NCBI RefSeq assembly: GCF_902497555.1
Contig: NZ_CABVGP010000001.1
Location: 4,382,501 to 4,446,500, forward strand
DNA from: Amycolatopsis camponoti
GTDB taxonomy: Bacteria; Actinomycetota; Actinomycetes; Mycobacteriales; Pseudonocardiaceae
DNA length: 64,000 nucleotides
Direction of reading: 5' to 3'
Shown: piece by piece, positions 26,347-37,111 of the stretch
How the letters are laid out: each line of letters opens with the position of its first letter
How positions within the stretch are numbered: position 1 is the stretch's first letter
The notes under the pieces: model-generated
What the model saw: the letters and a program-made list of their open reading frames with translations, nothing else
Told to the model about the DNA's origin: nothing
Database searches by the model: none
Position numbers and translations under genes: made by a program

Positions 26347-26374
26347 AGTATAGGTCGTTATACGTCGATATACT
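26347..26374. promoter_or_regulatory. Divergent promoter/operator with GTATAGGTCGTTATAC (copy 2)
   Basis: The exact 16-bp palindrome lies at 26348-26363 and is extended by a third TATAC half-site at 26369. AGTATA at one end and TATACT at the other are the -10 elements of the two divergent leaderless or near-leaderless genes. A protein bound here would block both -10 elements, which is how an autorepressor would work. Confidence 0.7.
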
Positions 26375-26384
26375 CGAACCAGCC

Positions 26385-26723
26385 ATGACGACACGCACCG
26401 AATCCCAGCCGGACGTCGAGCAGCTGCTCGACGTGTTCAAGGCGCTCGCGAACCCGGTGCGGCTGCAGGTGCTGCGGTGGCTTCGGGAGCCCGAGCGGCA
26501 CTTTCCGGTCGACCGGGCGATCGCCGACCCCGTCGAGGTCGGCGTGTGCGTGAGCCACATCCAGGAGAAGCTGGGCCTCGCGCAGTCGACCGTGTCGGCC
26601 TACATGGCGTCGCTGCAGCGGGCCGGCCTGGTGCGCGCGACCCGCGTCGGCAAGTGGACGCACTACAAGCGCGACGAGGCCCGGATCGCCGAGTTCGTCG
26701 CCGTGCTCGGCCACTCTCTCTAG
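26385..26723 (+). CDS. ArsR-type winged-helix regulator
   Basis: 112 residues. The fold is FKALANPVRLQVLRWL (helices 1-2), VGVCVSHIQEKLGLAQSTVSAYMASLQRAGLV (helix-turn-helix) and TRVGKWTHYKRDE (wing). The CVC-type metal motif of SmtB/ArsR is not intact: only one Cys stands in VGVCVSH, so sensing of a metal is doubtful. The ATG at 26385 has no ribosome site and lies 10 nt after a TATACT -10. Its own promoter holds the 16-bp palindrome also found at 6776 and 28529, which makes it the best candidate for the regulator of those sites. Confidence 0.85.
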   Translation: MTTRTESQPDVEQLLDVFKALANPVRLQVLRWLREPERHFPVDRAIADPVEVGVCVSHIQEKLGLAQSTVSAYMASLQRAGLVRATRVGKWTHYKRDEARIAEFVAVLGHSL

Positions 26724-26756
26724 CCTCTCCCCTTTCCCGCCTCGACGGACCGCCGG

Positions 26757-26784
26757 TTGACTCATATCGTAATTCTGCGATACT
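26757..26784 (+). promoter_or_regulatory. Sigma-70-type promoter of the LLM oxidoreductase gene
   Basis: TTGACT (26757-26762), a 16-bp spacer and GATACT (26779-26784). The -10 ends 7 nt before the ATG at 26792, so the transcript should be leaderless. An ATCG/CGAT dyad lies in the spacer and may be a regulator site. Confidence 0.6.
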
Positions 26785-26791
26785 TCGATTT

Positions 26792-27685
26792 ATGAGCTCG
26801 ATCGAGAACATGCGGCTCGGCCGCTACGGGATCTGGACGTTCGACTTCGAGGACCAGCCGGCCGGCCTGATCCGGGATTCGGTGCGGGAACTGGAAGAAC
26901 TCGGCTGGCCGGCGATCTGGATCCCGGAGAGCGGCGGCCGGGAAGCCCTCACGCACGCCGGGTTCCTGCTGTCGGCCACCGAACGCCTGAGCGTCGTCAA
27001 CGGGATCGCGCGGATCTGGTCGCGCGAGCCGCGCTACACCCAGACCGCGGCCCTGCTGCTGGCCGACGCCTACCCGGACCGCCACCTGCTCGGCCTCGGT
27101 CTCGGCGCCGGGAAGCCCGGCACCAAGCCGTTGCGGGCGATGAGCGACTTCCTCGACGCCCTGGACGCCGTCACCAGCGGCAACCCCGCGCCGCGGTCGC
27201 CGGTCCGGCGCCTGCTCGCCGCGTACGGACCGAAGATGCTGGAGCTGGCCGGGAACCGGTCGGCGGGCGCCCACACCTACCACGTGACGCCGGAGCACAC
27301 CGCCCAGGCACGGGCGGTCCTCGGTGACCGGCCGTTCCTCGGCGTCGAGCAGGCCGTGCTCTTCGAAACCGACGCCGCCGAGGCACGGGAGATCGCCCGC
27401 GCTCACCTGCACCGGTACCTCACGTCGGAGTACAACATCGCGAAGTTCCGCCGGCTCGGCTACACGCAGGCGGACATCGACGGCGGCCGCGGGAGCGACC
27501 GGCTCGTCGACGACCTCGTCGCCTGGGGCGACCTCGACACGATCACCGGCAAGCTGCGCGCCCACCTCGACGCCGGCGCCGACCACGTCGGCATCCAGGT
27601 GATCGGGACCGAACCGGGCACGTCGGCCATGCCGCACTGGCGGCGGCTCGCCGAAGCGCTGCTACCCGCCGAAGTCACCGCGTAG
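26792..27685 (+). CDS. LLM-class F420-dependent oxidoreductase
   Basis: 297 residues, luciferase-like TIM barrel of the F420 subgroup usually annotated as TIGR03620-like. Typical elements are RDSVRELEELGWPAIWIPE, LSVVNGIARIWSREP, LLGLGLGAGKPG and ADHVGIQVIG. These enzymes transfer hydride from reduced deazaflavin F420; the substrate is unknown. The ATG at 26792 is chosen because the promoter positions it at the transcript's 5' end. Its 3' end overlaps the convergent DUF3626 gene by 24 bp. It follows the ArsR gene but has its own promoter. Confidence 0.85.
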   Translation: MSSIENMRLGRYGIWTFDFEDQPAGLIRDSVRELEELGWPAIWIPESGGREALTHAGFLLSATERLSVVNGIARIWSREPRYTQTAALLLADAYPDRHLLGLGLGAGKPGTKPLRAMSDFLDALDAVTSGNPAPRSPVRRLLAAYGPKMLELAGNRSAGAHTYHVTPEHTAQARAVLGDRPFLGVEQAVLFETDAAEAREIARAHLHRYLTSEYNIAKFRRLGYTQADIDGGRGSDRLVDDLVAWGDLDTITGKLRAHLDAGADHVGIQVIGTEPGTSAMPHWRRLAEALLPAEVTA

Positions 27686-28507
27686 GCCGAACCGCGCGGT
27701 GCAGTGCCAGACGCACTTGAGCACCTGGGGATCGTGCCGGCCGGCGCGGACGGCGTCGCCGATGACGCGCGCGTCCAGCCGGCCGTCCTCGGCGATCTCC
27801 TTGCCGGCCCGCACGACTTCTTCGCCCCGGAAGTCGGCGTGCTCGGCCAGGACCTCGACCGGCAGCCGGAACCCGTGGTGCCAGCACGTGGGAAACGGCA
27901 GCCCGGCGGCCGCGGCCTCGACATCGGTGCCGCGGAACGCCGGGTCCAGCACGAGCGCCTCGACGTCGGTCGCGAGGTGGAGCGGGCCGTGGACGTGGGC
28001 TTCGACGTGGTCGTCGAGCTCGTCCCGCGTGTCCGCCTCGGCGAGCGCCACCAGCGGCATGTGCTCGGCGGTCCCGAAGTCTTCCGGCTCGGCGAAACTG
28101 TCCGGATAGCAGAACGTCGTGCGCGCGAGCACTTCCCGCCTCAGCCGGAAGTGCGACGAGCCGAACCGGACAGAGCCACCCGCCGGCCGGCGACGGTAGT
28201 CGAGCGAACCGTACTTCGGGCGGGCCGACGGCGGCTGGTCGTCGTAGACCCCGCCGAAGATGCGGTGCTCCCAGCGCCAGCGGTCGCCGCCGGCGTGGGC
28301 GGTCAGGCCGCCGTTGCTCGTGCCCGTCTCGAACTGCGAGCGGTACACGCCGTCCGCGACGAGGTGCCGGAGCAACGGCACCCCGCCCACCAGGCGGTCC
28401 GGGTGGAAGTGCACGGTGACGGCCAGGTCGCCGGGCAGCGGCGGCCCCGACACGCGGCTTGCCACGTGCGCGACCGCTCGCTGCCACGGTTCACTCCCCC
28501 ACGCCAT
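27662..28507 (-). CDS. DUF3626 family protein
   Basis: 281 residues. The family pattern is clear: VTVHFHPDR, YRSQFETGTSNGGLTA, RWEHRIFGGVYD, RPKYGSLDYR and RFGSSHFRLR. The dense conserved His, Asp, Glu and Arg residues suggest an enzyme, possibly one that modifies a protein or nucleotide, but no activity is established that I know of. The ATG at 28507 lies 6 nt after a TATGAT -10 (28514-28519), so it is probably leaderless. The palindrome GTATAGGTCGTTATAC lies just upstream, within the promoter. Confidence 0.8.
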   Translation of the reverse strand: MAWGSEPWQRAVAHVASRVSGPPLPGDLAVTVHFHPDRLVGGVPLLRHLVADGVYRSQFETGTSNGGLTAHAGGDRWRWEHRIFGGVYDDQPPSARPKYGSLDYRRRPAGGSVRFGSSHFRLRREVLARTTFCYPDSFAEPEDFGTAEHMPLVALAEADTRDELDDHVEAHVHGPLHLATDVEALVLDPAFRGTDVEAAAAGLPFPTCWHHGFRLPVEVLAEHADFRGEEVVRAGKEIAEDGRLDARVIGDAVRAGRHDPQVLKCVWHCTARFGLRGDFGG

Positions 28508-28528
28508 GGCGCCATCATAACCCGACGG

Positions 28529-28544
28529 GTATAGGTCGTTATAC
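28529..28544. promoter_or_regulatory. 16-bp palindromic operator GTATAGGTCGTTATAC (copy 3)
   Basis: Identical to the copies at 6776 and 26348. It lies between the divergent DUF3626 and EamA genes: 22-37 bp upstream of the DUF3626 start, next to its TATGAT -10, and 60-75 bp upstream of the EamA start. Confidence 0.65.
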
Positions 28545-28603
28545 ACATCGAGACGTCCGAAAACCGCTGGCTTCGCGCCCGGCGTCCCGGCTTGACTGCG
28601 CGC

Positions 28604-29527
28604 ATGCGGTTCGGAGCTACGGGGTTCGGCGTCACGGTGCGGTTCGCGCTGCTGGCCGTCGTCTGGGGTGCGAGTTTCCTGTTCATCAAGGTCGGACTGG
28701 CCGGGCTCTCCCCCGGCCAGATCGCCCTCGCGCGGGTCGCCTTGGGCGCTCTCGCGCTGGCTGCCGTGCTGCTCGTGCGCCGGCGGCCGCTTCCCCGGGA
28801 TCTCGTGCTGTGGGGCCATCTCGCGGTGGTCTCGGTGCTGTTGTGCGTCGTGCCGTTCCTGCTGTTCTCGTGGGCGGAACAGTACATTTCGTCCGGTTTG
28901 GCCAGTATCTTCAACGCGACGACCCCGCTCATCACGATGCTGCTGGCCGCGGCGGCGTTGCCCGAGGAGCGGTTCACGCCGCCTCGGGTGCTCGGCCTGT
29001 CGCTCGGTTTCCTCGGCGTGCTCACGATCGTCGGGGTGTGGCACGGCGTCGACGTCTCGCACCAGCTGACCGCGCAGCTCGCCTGTCTCGGCGCCACCAC
29101 CTGCTACGGCGCGTGTTTCGTCTACATGCGCCGGTTCGTCTCGCCGCGCGGGGTGGACCCGGTCGTCGTCGCGTTCGGCCAGACGGGCTCGGCGACGGTC
29201 ATCCTCGGCCTGCTGGCGCCGGTGGTCGCGGCGACGCCGGTCCACCTGGACCTGGCGGTGGTGGCGAGCATGGTGGCGCTCGGCGTGTTCGGCACGGGCA
29301 TCGCGTATGTCTGGAACGTCCGCATCATCGCCGCCTGGGGCGCAGCCAACGCCTCCGCGGTGACCTACCTCACACCCGTGGTCGGGGTGCTGCTCGGCGT
29401 GCTCGTGCTGGGCGAACCGGTGAGCTGGAACCAGCCGGCCGGGGCGCTCCTGGTGGTGCTGGGCATCCTCGCCGCGCACGGACGCCTGCGGCGGCGCAGG
29501 CCCGAACCCGCACTCGTCAGCCGCTAG
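28604..29527 (+). CDS. EamA/DMT-family transporter
   Basis: 307 residues with about ten membrane helices in two EamA repeats of five, the drug/metabolite transporter architecture. The N-terminal signature VVWGASFLFIKVGLAGLSPGQIALARV is typical. Many members export metabolites or amino acids; the cargo here is unknown. I chose the ATG at 28604; a TTG four codons upstream is possible. The palindrome at 28529 lies upstream. Confidence 0.85.
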   Translation: MRFGATGFGVTVRFALLAVVWGASFLFIKVGLAGLSPGQIALARVALGALALAAVLLVRRRPLPRDLVLWGHLAVVSVLLCVVPFLLFSWAEQYISSGLASIFNATTPLITMLLAAAALPEERFTPPRVLGLSLGFLGVLTIVGVWHGVDVSHQLTAQLACLGATTCYGACFVYMRRFVSPRGVDPVVVAFGQTGSATVILGLLAPVVAATPVHLDLAVVASMVALGVFGTGIAYVWNVRIIAAWGAANASAVTYLTPVVGVLLGVLVLGEPVSWNQPAGALLVVLGILAAHGRLRRRRPEPALVSR

Positions 29528-29533
29528 ACACAC

Positions 29534-29567
29534 CGATGGGGCGGCCGCCGAAGCGACCGCCCCATCG
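29534..29567. terminator. Bidirectional terminator between the EamA gene and mpa
   Basis: A perfect 11-bp stem, CGATGGGGCGG/CCGCCCCATCG, with a 12-nt loop lies in the 49-bp gap between convergent genes. Confidence 0.75.
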
Positions 29568-29576
29568 AGCGTCGGA

Positions 29577-31379
29577 CTACAGGTACTGACCGGTGTTCGT
29601 GGCGGTGTCGATCGCCCGCCCCGAGTCCTGGTTCTTGCCGGTGACGAGCGTGCGGATGTAGACGATCCGCTCGCCCTTCTTGCCGGAGATCCGGGCCCAG
29701 TCGTCCGGGTTGGTGGTGTTGGGCAGGTCCTCGTTCTCCGCGAACTCGTCGACGATCGCGTCGAGCAGGTGCTGCACCCGGAGACCCGGCTGCTGGGTCT
29801 CGAGCACCGACTTGATCGCCGACTTCTTCGCCCGGTCCACGATGTTCTGGATCATCGCGCCCGAGTTGAAGTCACGGAAGTACAGGACCTCCTTGTCCCC
29901 GTTGGCGTAGGTCACCTCGAGGAACCGGTTCTCGTCGCTCTCCTCGTACATCCGCTCGACCGTGTGCTGGATCATCGCGTCGAACGTCGCCTTGGCGTCG
30001 CCGCCGAACTCGGCGAGGTCGTCGGCGTGGATCGGCAGGCCTTCGGCCAGGTACTTGGAGAAGATGTCCTTCGCGCCTTCGGCGTCCGGACGCTCGATCT
30101 TGATCTTGACGTCGAGCCGGCCCGGCCGCAGGATCGCCGGGTCGATCATGTCCTCGCGGTTGGAGGCGCCGATGACGATGACGTTCTCCAGGCCTTCGAC
30201 ACCGTCGATCTCCGACAGCAGCTGGGGCACGATCGTGGTTTCCACGTCGGACGAAACGCCCGACCCACGGGTCCGGAAGATCGAGTCCATCTCGTCGAAG
30301 AACACGATCACCGGGGTGCCCTCGGAGGCCTTCTCCCGCGCTCGCTGGAAGATCAGGCGGATGTGCCGCTCGGTCTCCCCGACGAACTTGTTGAGCAGCT
30401 CGGGACCCTTGATGTTCAGGAAGTAGGACTTCCCGTCCTCGTTGTCGCCCCGCGCCGCGGCCACCTTCTTGGCCAGCGAGTTCGCGACCGCCTTGGCGAT
30501 GAGCGTCTTGCCGCAGCCCGGCGGGCCGTAGAGCAGGACGCCCTTGGGCGGGCGCAGCTGGTACTCCTGGTACAGGTCGGCGTGCAGGAACGGCAGTTCC
30601 ACCGCGTCGCGGATCTGCTCGATCTGCCGGGTGAGGCCACCGATGTCCTCGTAGCGGACGTCGGGCACCTCCTCCAGCACGAGATCCTCGACCTCCGCCT
30701 TCGGCACGCGCTCGTACGCGTAGCCGGCCTTGGAGTCGACCAGGAGCGAGTCGCCCGGCTTGAGCGGCTGCTCGGCAAGCAGATCGGAGAGCAGGACCAC
30801 CCGCTCTTCGTCCGCGTGCCCGACCACCAGCGCGCGAAGGCTGCCGCCCTCGACGTCGGCGGCGAGCACCTCACGCAAGGCACACACCTCGCCGGTGCGT
30901 TCGAATCCGCCGGCCTCGACCACGGTGAGCGCCTCGTTGAGCCGCAGCGCCTGGCCGCGACGCAACGACGAGAGCTCGACCGCGGGCGATACCGACACCC
31001 GCATCTTCCGGCCGGCCGTGAAGACGTCCACCGTGTTGTCCTCGTACGCCTCGACGAAGACGCCGTACCCGGACGGTGGCTGGGCCAGCCGGTCGACTTC
31101 CTCACGCAGCGCGAGGAGCTGTCCTCGCGCCTCACGCAGGGTTTCGACCAGTTTGGTGTTGCGCTCGGTGAGCTGGCTCACCCTTTCCGACGCCTCGGCG
31201 AGCCGCTGTTCGAGCACTCGGTTCTGCCGTGGCGAGTCGGTCAGTTTGCGGCGCAGCAGCGCCACTTCCTCCTCGAGAAAACGGATCTGCCGAGCCTGCT
31301 CGTCCGCCGTCGTCCCAGCTCCGGATGTTGCTGAAGGGTCGGCCTCCTCGCGCCGACCTCCGGGAAGGTCATGATGCAT
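29577..31379 (-). CDS. mpa: Mpa/ARC, AAA+ proteasomal ATPase
   Basis: 600 residues. In order: an N-terminal coiled coil (~25-90, [14 protein letters not shown] onwards) that binds Pup, two OB folds, and the AAA+ module with Walker A GPPGCGKT (near 288), Walker B VFFDEMDS (near 358) and the arginine-finger region [10 protein letters not shown]. The chain ends in GQYL, the penultimate-Tyr motif that docks into the PrcA ring and opens the gate. The hexamer unfolds pupylated proteins into PrcAB. The ATG at 31379 has GGAGG 6 nt upstream. A PafBC-type promoter motif lies at 31410-31432. It is 5.7 kb from dop, separated by accessory genes. Confidence 0.96.
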   Translation of the reverse strand: MHHDLPGGRREEADPSATSGAGTTADEQARQIRFLEEEVALLRRKLTDSPRQNRVLEQRLAEASERVSQLTERNTKLVETLREARGQLLALREEVDRLAQPPSGYGVFVEAYEDNTVDVFTAGRKMRVSVSPAVELSSLRRGQALRLNEALTVVEAGGFERTGEVCALREVLAADVEGGSLRALVVGHADEERVVLLSDLLAEQPLKPGDSLLVDSKAGYAYERVPKAEVEDLVLEEVPDVRYEDIGGLTRQIEQIRDAVELPFLHADLYQEYQLRPPKGVLLYGPPGCGKTLIAKAVANSLAKKVAAARGDNEDGKSYFLNIKGPELLNKFVGETERHIRLIFQRAREKASEGTPVIVFFDEMDSIFRTRGSGVSSDVETTIVPQLLSEIDGVEGLENVIVIGASNREDMIDPAILRPGRLDVKIKIERPDAEGAKDIFSKYLAEGLPIHADDLAEFGGDAKATFDAMIQHTVERMYEESDENRFLEVTYANGDKEVLYFRDFNSGAMIQNIVDRAKKSAIKSVLETQQPGLRVQHLLDAIVDEFAENEDLPNTTNPDDWARISGKKGERIVYIRTLVTGKNQDSGRAIDTATNTGQYL

Positions 31380-31409
31380 CGGGCACCTCCTCGGAGTGCT
31401 TTTCATTCC

Positions 31410-31432
31410 ACGGTACCGGCGATCACCGACAA
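31410..31432 (-). promoter_or_regulatory. RecA-NDp (PafBC-type) DNA-damage promoter of mpa
   Basis: On the minus strand the sequence reads TTGTCGGTG, then 8 bases, then TACCGT. This fits every fixed position of the LexA-independent damage promoter described for mycobacteria, tTGTCRGTG-N8-TAnnnT, which is activated by PafBC. The predicted start is about 24 nt before the mpa ATG, leaving room for its ribosome site. pafB and pafC are in the same window. I found no second copy of the motif here. Confidence 0.7.
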
Positions 31433-31739
31433 GAAAAGGCCTTTCCGGATCACAAGATCGGCGCGTCGCGGTTTCCTCGCCTGGTCCAGCACGGACATTC
31501 CCGCAGCGCAAGAGGCCATTTCGGTGCCGTGGCCCCGGCGCGTCGCGGGCCGATCCGGGCCAGGACGAACCAAGCACGTCGGGAGTACCCGCCCCCGGGA
31601 CGGCCCAACCGCGCCCGCCGATGACGATTCGGGCCAGTTCCGCCCTAACCGCGCGGCGGTCCCCCGCGATGGCTAGCATCGGGCCGACGTCGGCCGCTCC
31701 AGGGCCGGGTCACCGTCTTGACGCGAGGGGGCACCACCC
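31433..31739. other. Non-coding region upstream of mpa and the Pro/Gln-rich gene
   Basis: About 300 bases of divergent intergenic DNA. Beyond the mpa promoter I see a short palindrome AAAGGCCTTT next to it. On the plus strand there is a possible -10 TAGCAT at 31674-31679 for the gene at 31740, which has GAGGGGG as ribosome site. No convincing gene lies here; open frames across it have poor codon character. Confidence 0.5.
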
Positions 31740-32600
31740 ATGACCTACCCGCCGCAGCAACCGGGCGGCTACGGGCAGCAGCCCGGCGGCTACGGGCAGC
31801 AGCCCGGGCCGTACGGCCAGCAGCCCGGCGGCTACCCCCAGAGCGGCCCGCAGCCCCAGCCGGGCTACGGCGGCACCCAGCAGTTCGGCCAGCCCGACCC
31901 CTACGGTCAGCCGCAGCAGGGCGGTTACCCGCCCCAGACGGGCCCTCAGCCCCAGCAGGGCTACCCGCAGTACGGGCAGCAGGACCAGTGGGGCCAGCCC
32001 CAGCAGCAGCAGCCGGGCTTCGGCGGTTACGACCAGTACGGGGGCGGCGGCTTCGGCGACGCTCCCCCGCCCAAGAAAAAGAAGACCGGGCTCATCGTCG
32101 GCATCGCGGCCGCCGCGGTGGTCCTCGTAGGCGGCGGCGTGACCTGGCTCGTCCTGGCCAACCAGGACGAAGGCAACACCGCGGCGCCGCCCGCCAGCAG
32201 CAGCTCGGCGGCGCCGACGTCCGCGCCGAAGACGTCGGCCCCGAAGAGCAAAACGACCTCGCCGTCCAGCCCGTCGACGAAGAGCACCAAAGCCGCCTCC
32301 GGGCCGGCGCCGTCCGGCAAGGGCAGCTCGCAGGACCTGTTCGACACGACGATCGCCGCCTACAACGCGGGCGACGAGAAGGCGTTGGCCGACACCATCT
32401 GCCGGAGCGTCTTCGAGGGCACCACGGGCGAGATCCCGAAGGTCACGGTGAAGCTGACCGGCACGCCGCAGGACACCGGGGACAAGTCCACCGTGCGCTA
32501 CTCGGCGACGGACGGCAGCAAGACCAAGGTCGGCACGATGTCGGCCCAGAAGGAATCCGGCTTGTGGTGCCTGTCCAACGTGAAGGCGGACGGCTCGTGA
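31740..32600 (+). CDS. Gly/Pro/Gln/Tyr-rich single-pass membrane protein
   Basis: 286 residues. The first ~115 form a low-complexity tract of [19 protein letters not shown] units. [21 protein letters not shown] membrane helix follows, then a Ser/Thr/Lys-rich linker and a ~90-residue extracytoplasmic domain with two cysteines (TICRSVF and GLWCLSN). The domain resembles small NTF2/DUF4878-like envelope domains, but I cannot name it. The start is ATG at 31740. Its N-terminal tract parallels that of the DUF4333 protein at 2957. Divergent from mpa. Confidence 0.75.
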   Translation: MTYPPQQPGGYGQQPGGYGQQPGPYGQQPGGYPQSGPQPQPGYGGTQQFGQPDPYGQPQQGGYPPQTGPQPQQGYPQYGQQDQWGQPQQQQPGFGGYDQYGGGGFGDAPPPKKKKTGLIVGIAAAAVVLVGGGVTWLVLANQDEGNTAAPPASSSSAAPTSAPKTSAPKSKTTSPSSPSTKSTKAASGPAPSGKGSSQDLFDTTIAAYNAGDEKALADTICRSVFEGTTGEIPKVTVKLTGTPQDTGDKSTVRYSATDGSKTKVGTMSAQKESGLWCLSNVKADGS

Positions 32601-32613
32601 GCCCGCGCCGTCG

Positions 32614-33063
32614 GTGAACCGGGTGCTCGCCGCCGGGCTCGTGCTGCTCGGCGTGGCCGGTGCGGGCGCGGTGCTGGGACTGCTGCTCGTCGCGCCGTCC
32701 GGTACCTCGCCCGCGCCGTCGAGCGCATCGCCGCCGCCGGCCCGGACTTCGGCTTCGGCGGCGCCGAGCGCGGTCGACACGGCCGCGGTGAACGTGCTGG
32801 CCCGCGCGATCGTCGACGCGATCAGGGCCCACGACTCGGCGGCGTTCGGCAAGCTGACGTGCCGCCCGCAGAGCGTGGAGGCCCTGGCGCAGCTGCAGCG
32901 GACGTGGGACGCGGCCGGTCCGGTGACGGCGACCCTGAAGGAGCCGCCGGAGGTCCGCGGCGAGTCCGCGACGGCGAAGGTGCACGTCGAGGCGGCAGGC
33001 GGGACGAAGGACACGCCCTTCCCGCTGCACAAGGAGTCCGGCCGGTGGTGCGTTCCCGGTTAG
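32614..33063 (+). CDS. Small exported or membrane-anchored protein (LppK position)
   Basis: 149 residues. An N-terminal hydrophobic segment (VLAAGLVLLGVAGAGAVLGLLLVA) acts as signal anchor. A Ser/Pro/Ala linker follows, then a ~95-residue domain with the same cysteine spacing as the previous gene's domain (LTCRPQS and GRWCVPG), so the two are probably paralogous envelope domains in tandem. There is no lipobox cysteine. The start is GTG at 32614, 13 bp after the upstream stop. It sits where mycobacteria carry lppK (Rv2116). Function unknown. Confidence 0.7.
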   Translation: MNRVLAAGLVLLGVAGAGAVLGLLLVAPSGTSPAPSSASPPPARTSASAAPSAVDTAAVNVLARAIVDAIRAHDSAAFGKLTCRPQSVEALAQLQRTWDAAGPVTATLKEPPEVRGESATAKVHVEAAGGTKDTPFPLHKESGRWCVPG

Positions 33064-33073
33064 CCCGGGTACG

Positions 33074-35118
<2,045 letters not shown>

Positions 35119-35191
35119 GCGGGAGAGCCTAGAGCCCCCGGTGTGGGTACCGGGTGATCCGGGTCCGGTGGTGTCGCACACGGACACCCAC

Positions 35192-35300
35192 GTACCCGGA
35201 CGGCCGATACGCGTACCTGGACGGCCGACACGGCTCCGGGGTCGTGTCGTCTGTCGGGGTACGCGTGTCGGCCATCTGCGTGCGCGTGTCGGCCGGTGTG
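35192..35300. repeat. Two 21-bp direct repeats facing two inverted 21-bp copies
   Basis: Copies start at 35192 and 35213 (GTACCCGGACGGCCGATACGC-type, each 21 bp). Two copies in the opposite orientation start at 35259 and 35280 (GTACGCGTGTCGGCC-type). Segments 35202-35232 and 35264-35294 are complementary at 25 of 31 positions, so the transcript could fold into a long imperfect hairpin. It lies between the divergent M50 protease and RecB-like genes. Confidence 0.65.
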
Positions 35301-35356
35301 GGGGTGTGGGCGTTGCGGTCGCCGGAACTGTCGTACCCCGGCGTTACGCTCTGCCC

Positions 35357-36255
<899 letters not shown>

Positions 36256-36256
<1 letters not shown>

Positions 36257-37047
36257 TGGCCGACGCCTTCTACGTCCCGCTCGGCGACGGCCGGTTCTCC
36301 GCGACCGCCCACACCGCCGGTCCCTGGTCGGCCGAGTCCCAGCACTTCGGCCCGCCGTCGGCGTTGCTGGTCCGCGCCCTCGAAAACGTCGAACCCGCGC
36401 ACCCGGCGGAGCTCGCGCGGGTGACCGTCGAGATCCTCGGCCCGGCCCCGGTCGCCGACCTCGCCGTGCGGGCCCGCGTCGAGCGGCCCGGCCGGTCGGT
36501 CGAGCTGCTGCAGGCCGAGCTGGCGACCGCGGACCGCGTGGTCGCGCGGGCTTCGGCGTGGCGCATCGCGGCGTCGGACACCTCGGAGATCGCCACGGAC
36601 GCCGGGCCGCTGATGCCCGCGCCGGACAGCGTCACGGAGTCGCCGTGGCCCGAAGGCTGGCAGGCCGGCTACCTCGACGCGGTGGAGTGGCGCGCGGTCC
36701 GCGGCGGCATGGACGTGCCCGGCCCGGCGGCGGTCTGGGCCCGCCAGCGCGTCCCGCTGGTCGACGGCGAGGAGCCGAGCGGGCTGCAGCGCCTGTTCGC
36801 CATCGCCGACTCCGGCAACGGCGTCTCGAACTACCTCGACCCGCGCAAGTGGTGGTTCATCAACTCCGAGCTCACCGTGCACCTGCGGCGGCCGCCGGCG
36901 GGCGAGTGGATCGGCCTCGACGCGGTCACCCTGGTGGGCAAGCACGGCGTCGGCACGGCGACGAGCATCCTGCACGACGGCGACGGTCCGGTGGCCACCG
37001 GCGCGCAGGCGCTCATGGTGCGACCGCGACAGGCCGGGGGCGGATAG
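36256..37047 (+). CDS. Acyl-CoA thioesterase family protein (double hotdog)
   Basis: 263 residues. Two hotdog halves are recognisable: ESQHFGPPSALLVRALENVEP with VTVEILGPAPVADLAVRARVERPGRSVELLQAEL in the first, and NYLDPRKWWFINSELTVHL with GEWIGLDAVTLVGKHGVG in the second. This fits the TesB-like/thioesterase-like superfamily that hydrolyses acyl-CoA. The ATG overlaps the upstream stop codon (TGATG), so it is translated with the RecB-like gene. No functional link between the two is evident. Confidence 0.8.
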
Positions 37048-37111
37048 CCACCCACAACGGGCCCGCATCCAATAACCTTCGCGGAACGACCGACTTGAGG
37101 AGCGCTCCGGC

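Noticed and set aside
35192..35300. Possible CRISPR array
   Set aside because: The repeats are 21 bp, directly adjacent without spacers and half of them inverted. No cas genes are near, although a Cas4-like fold is encoded next door.
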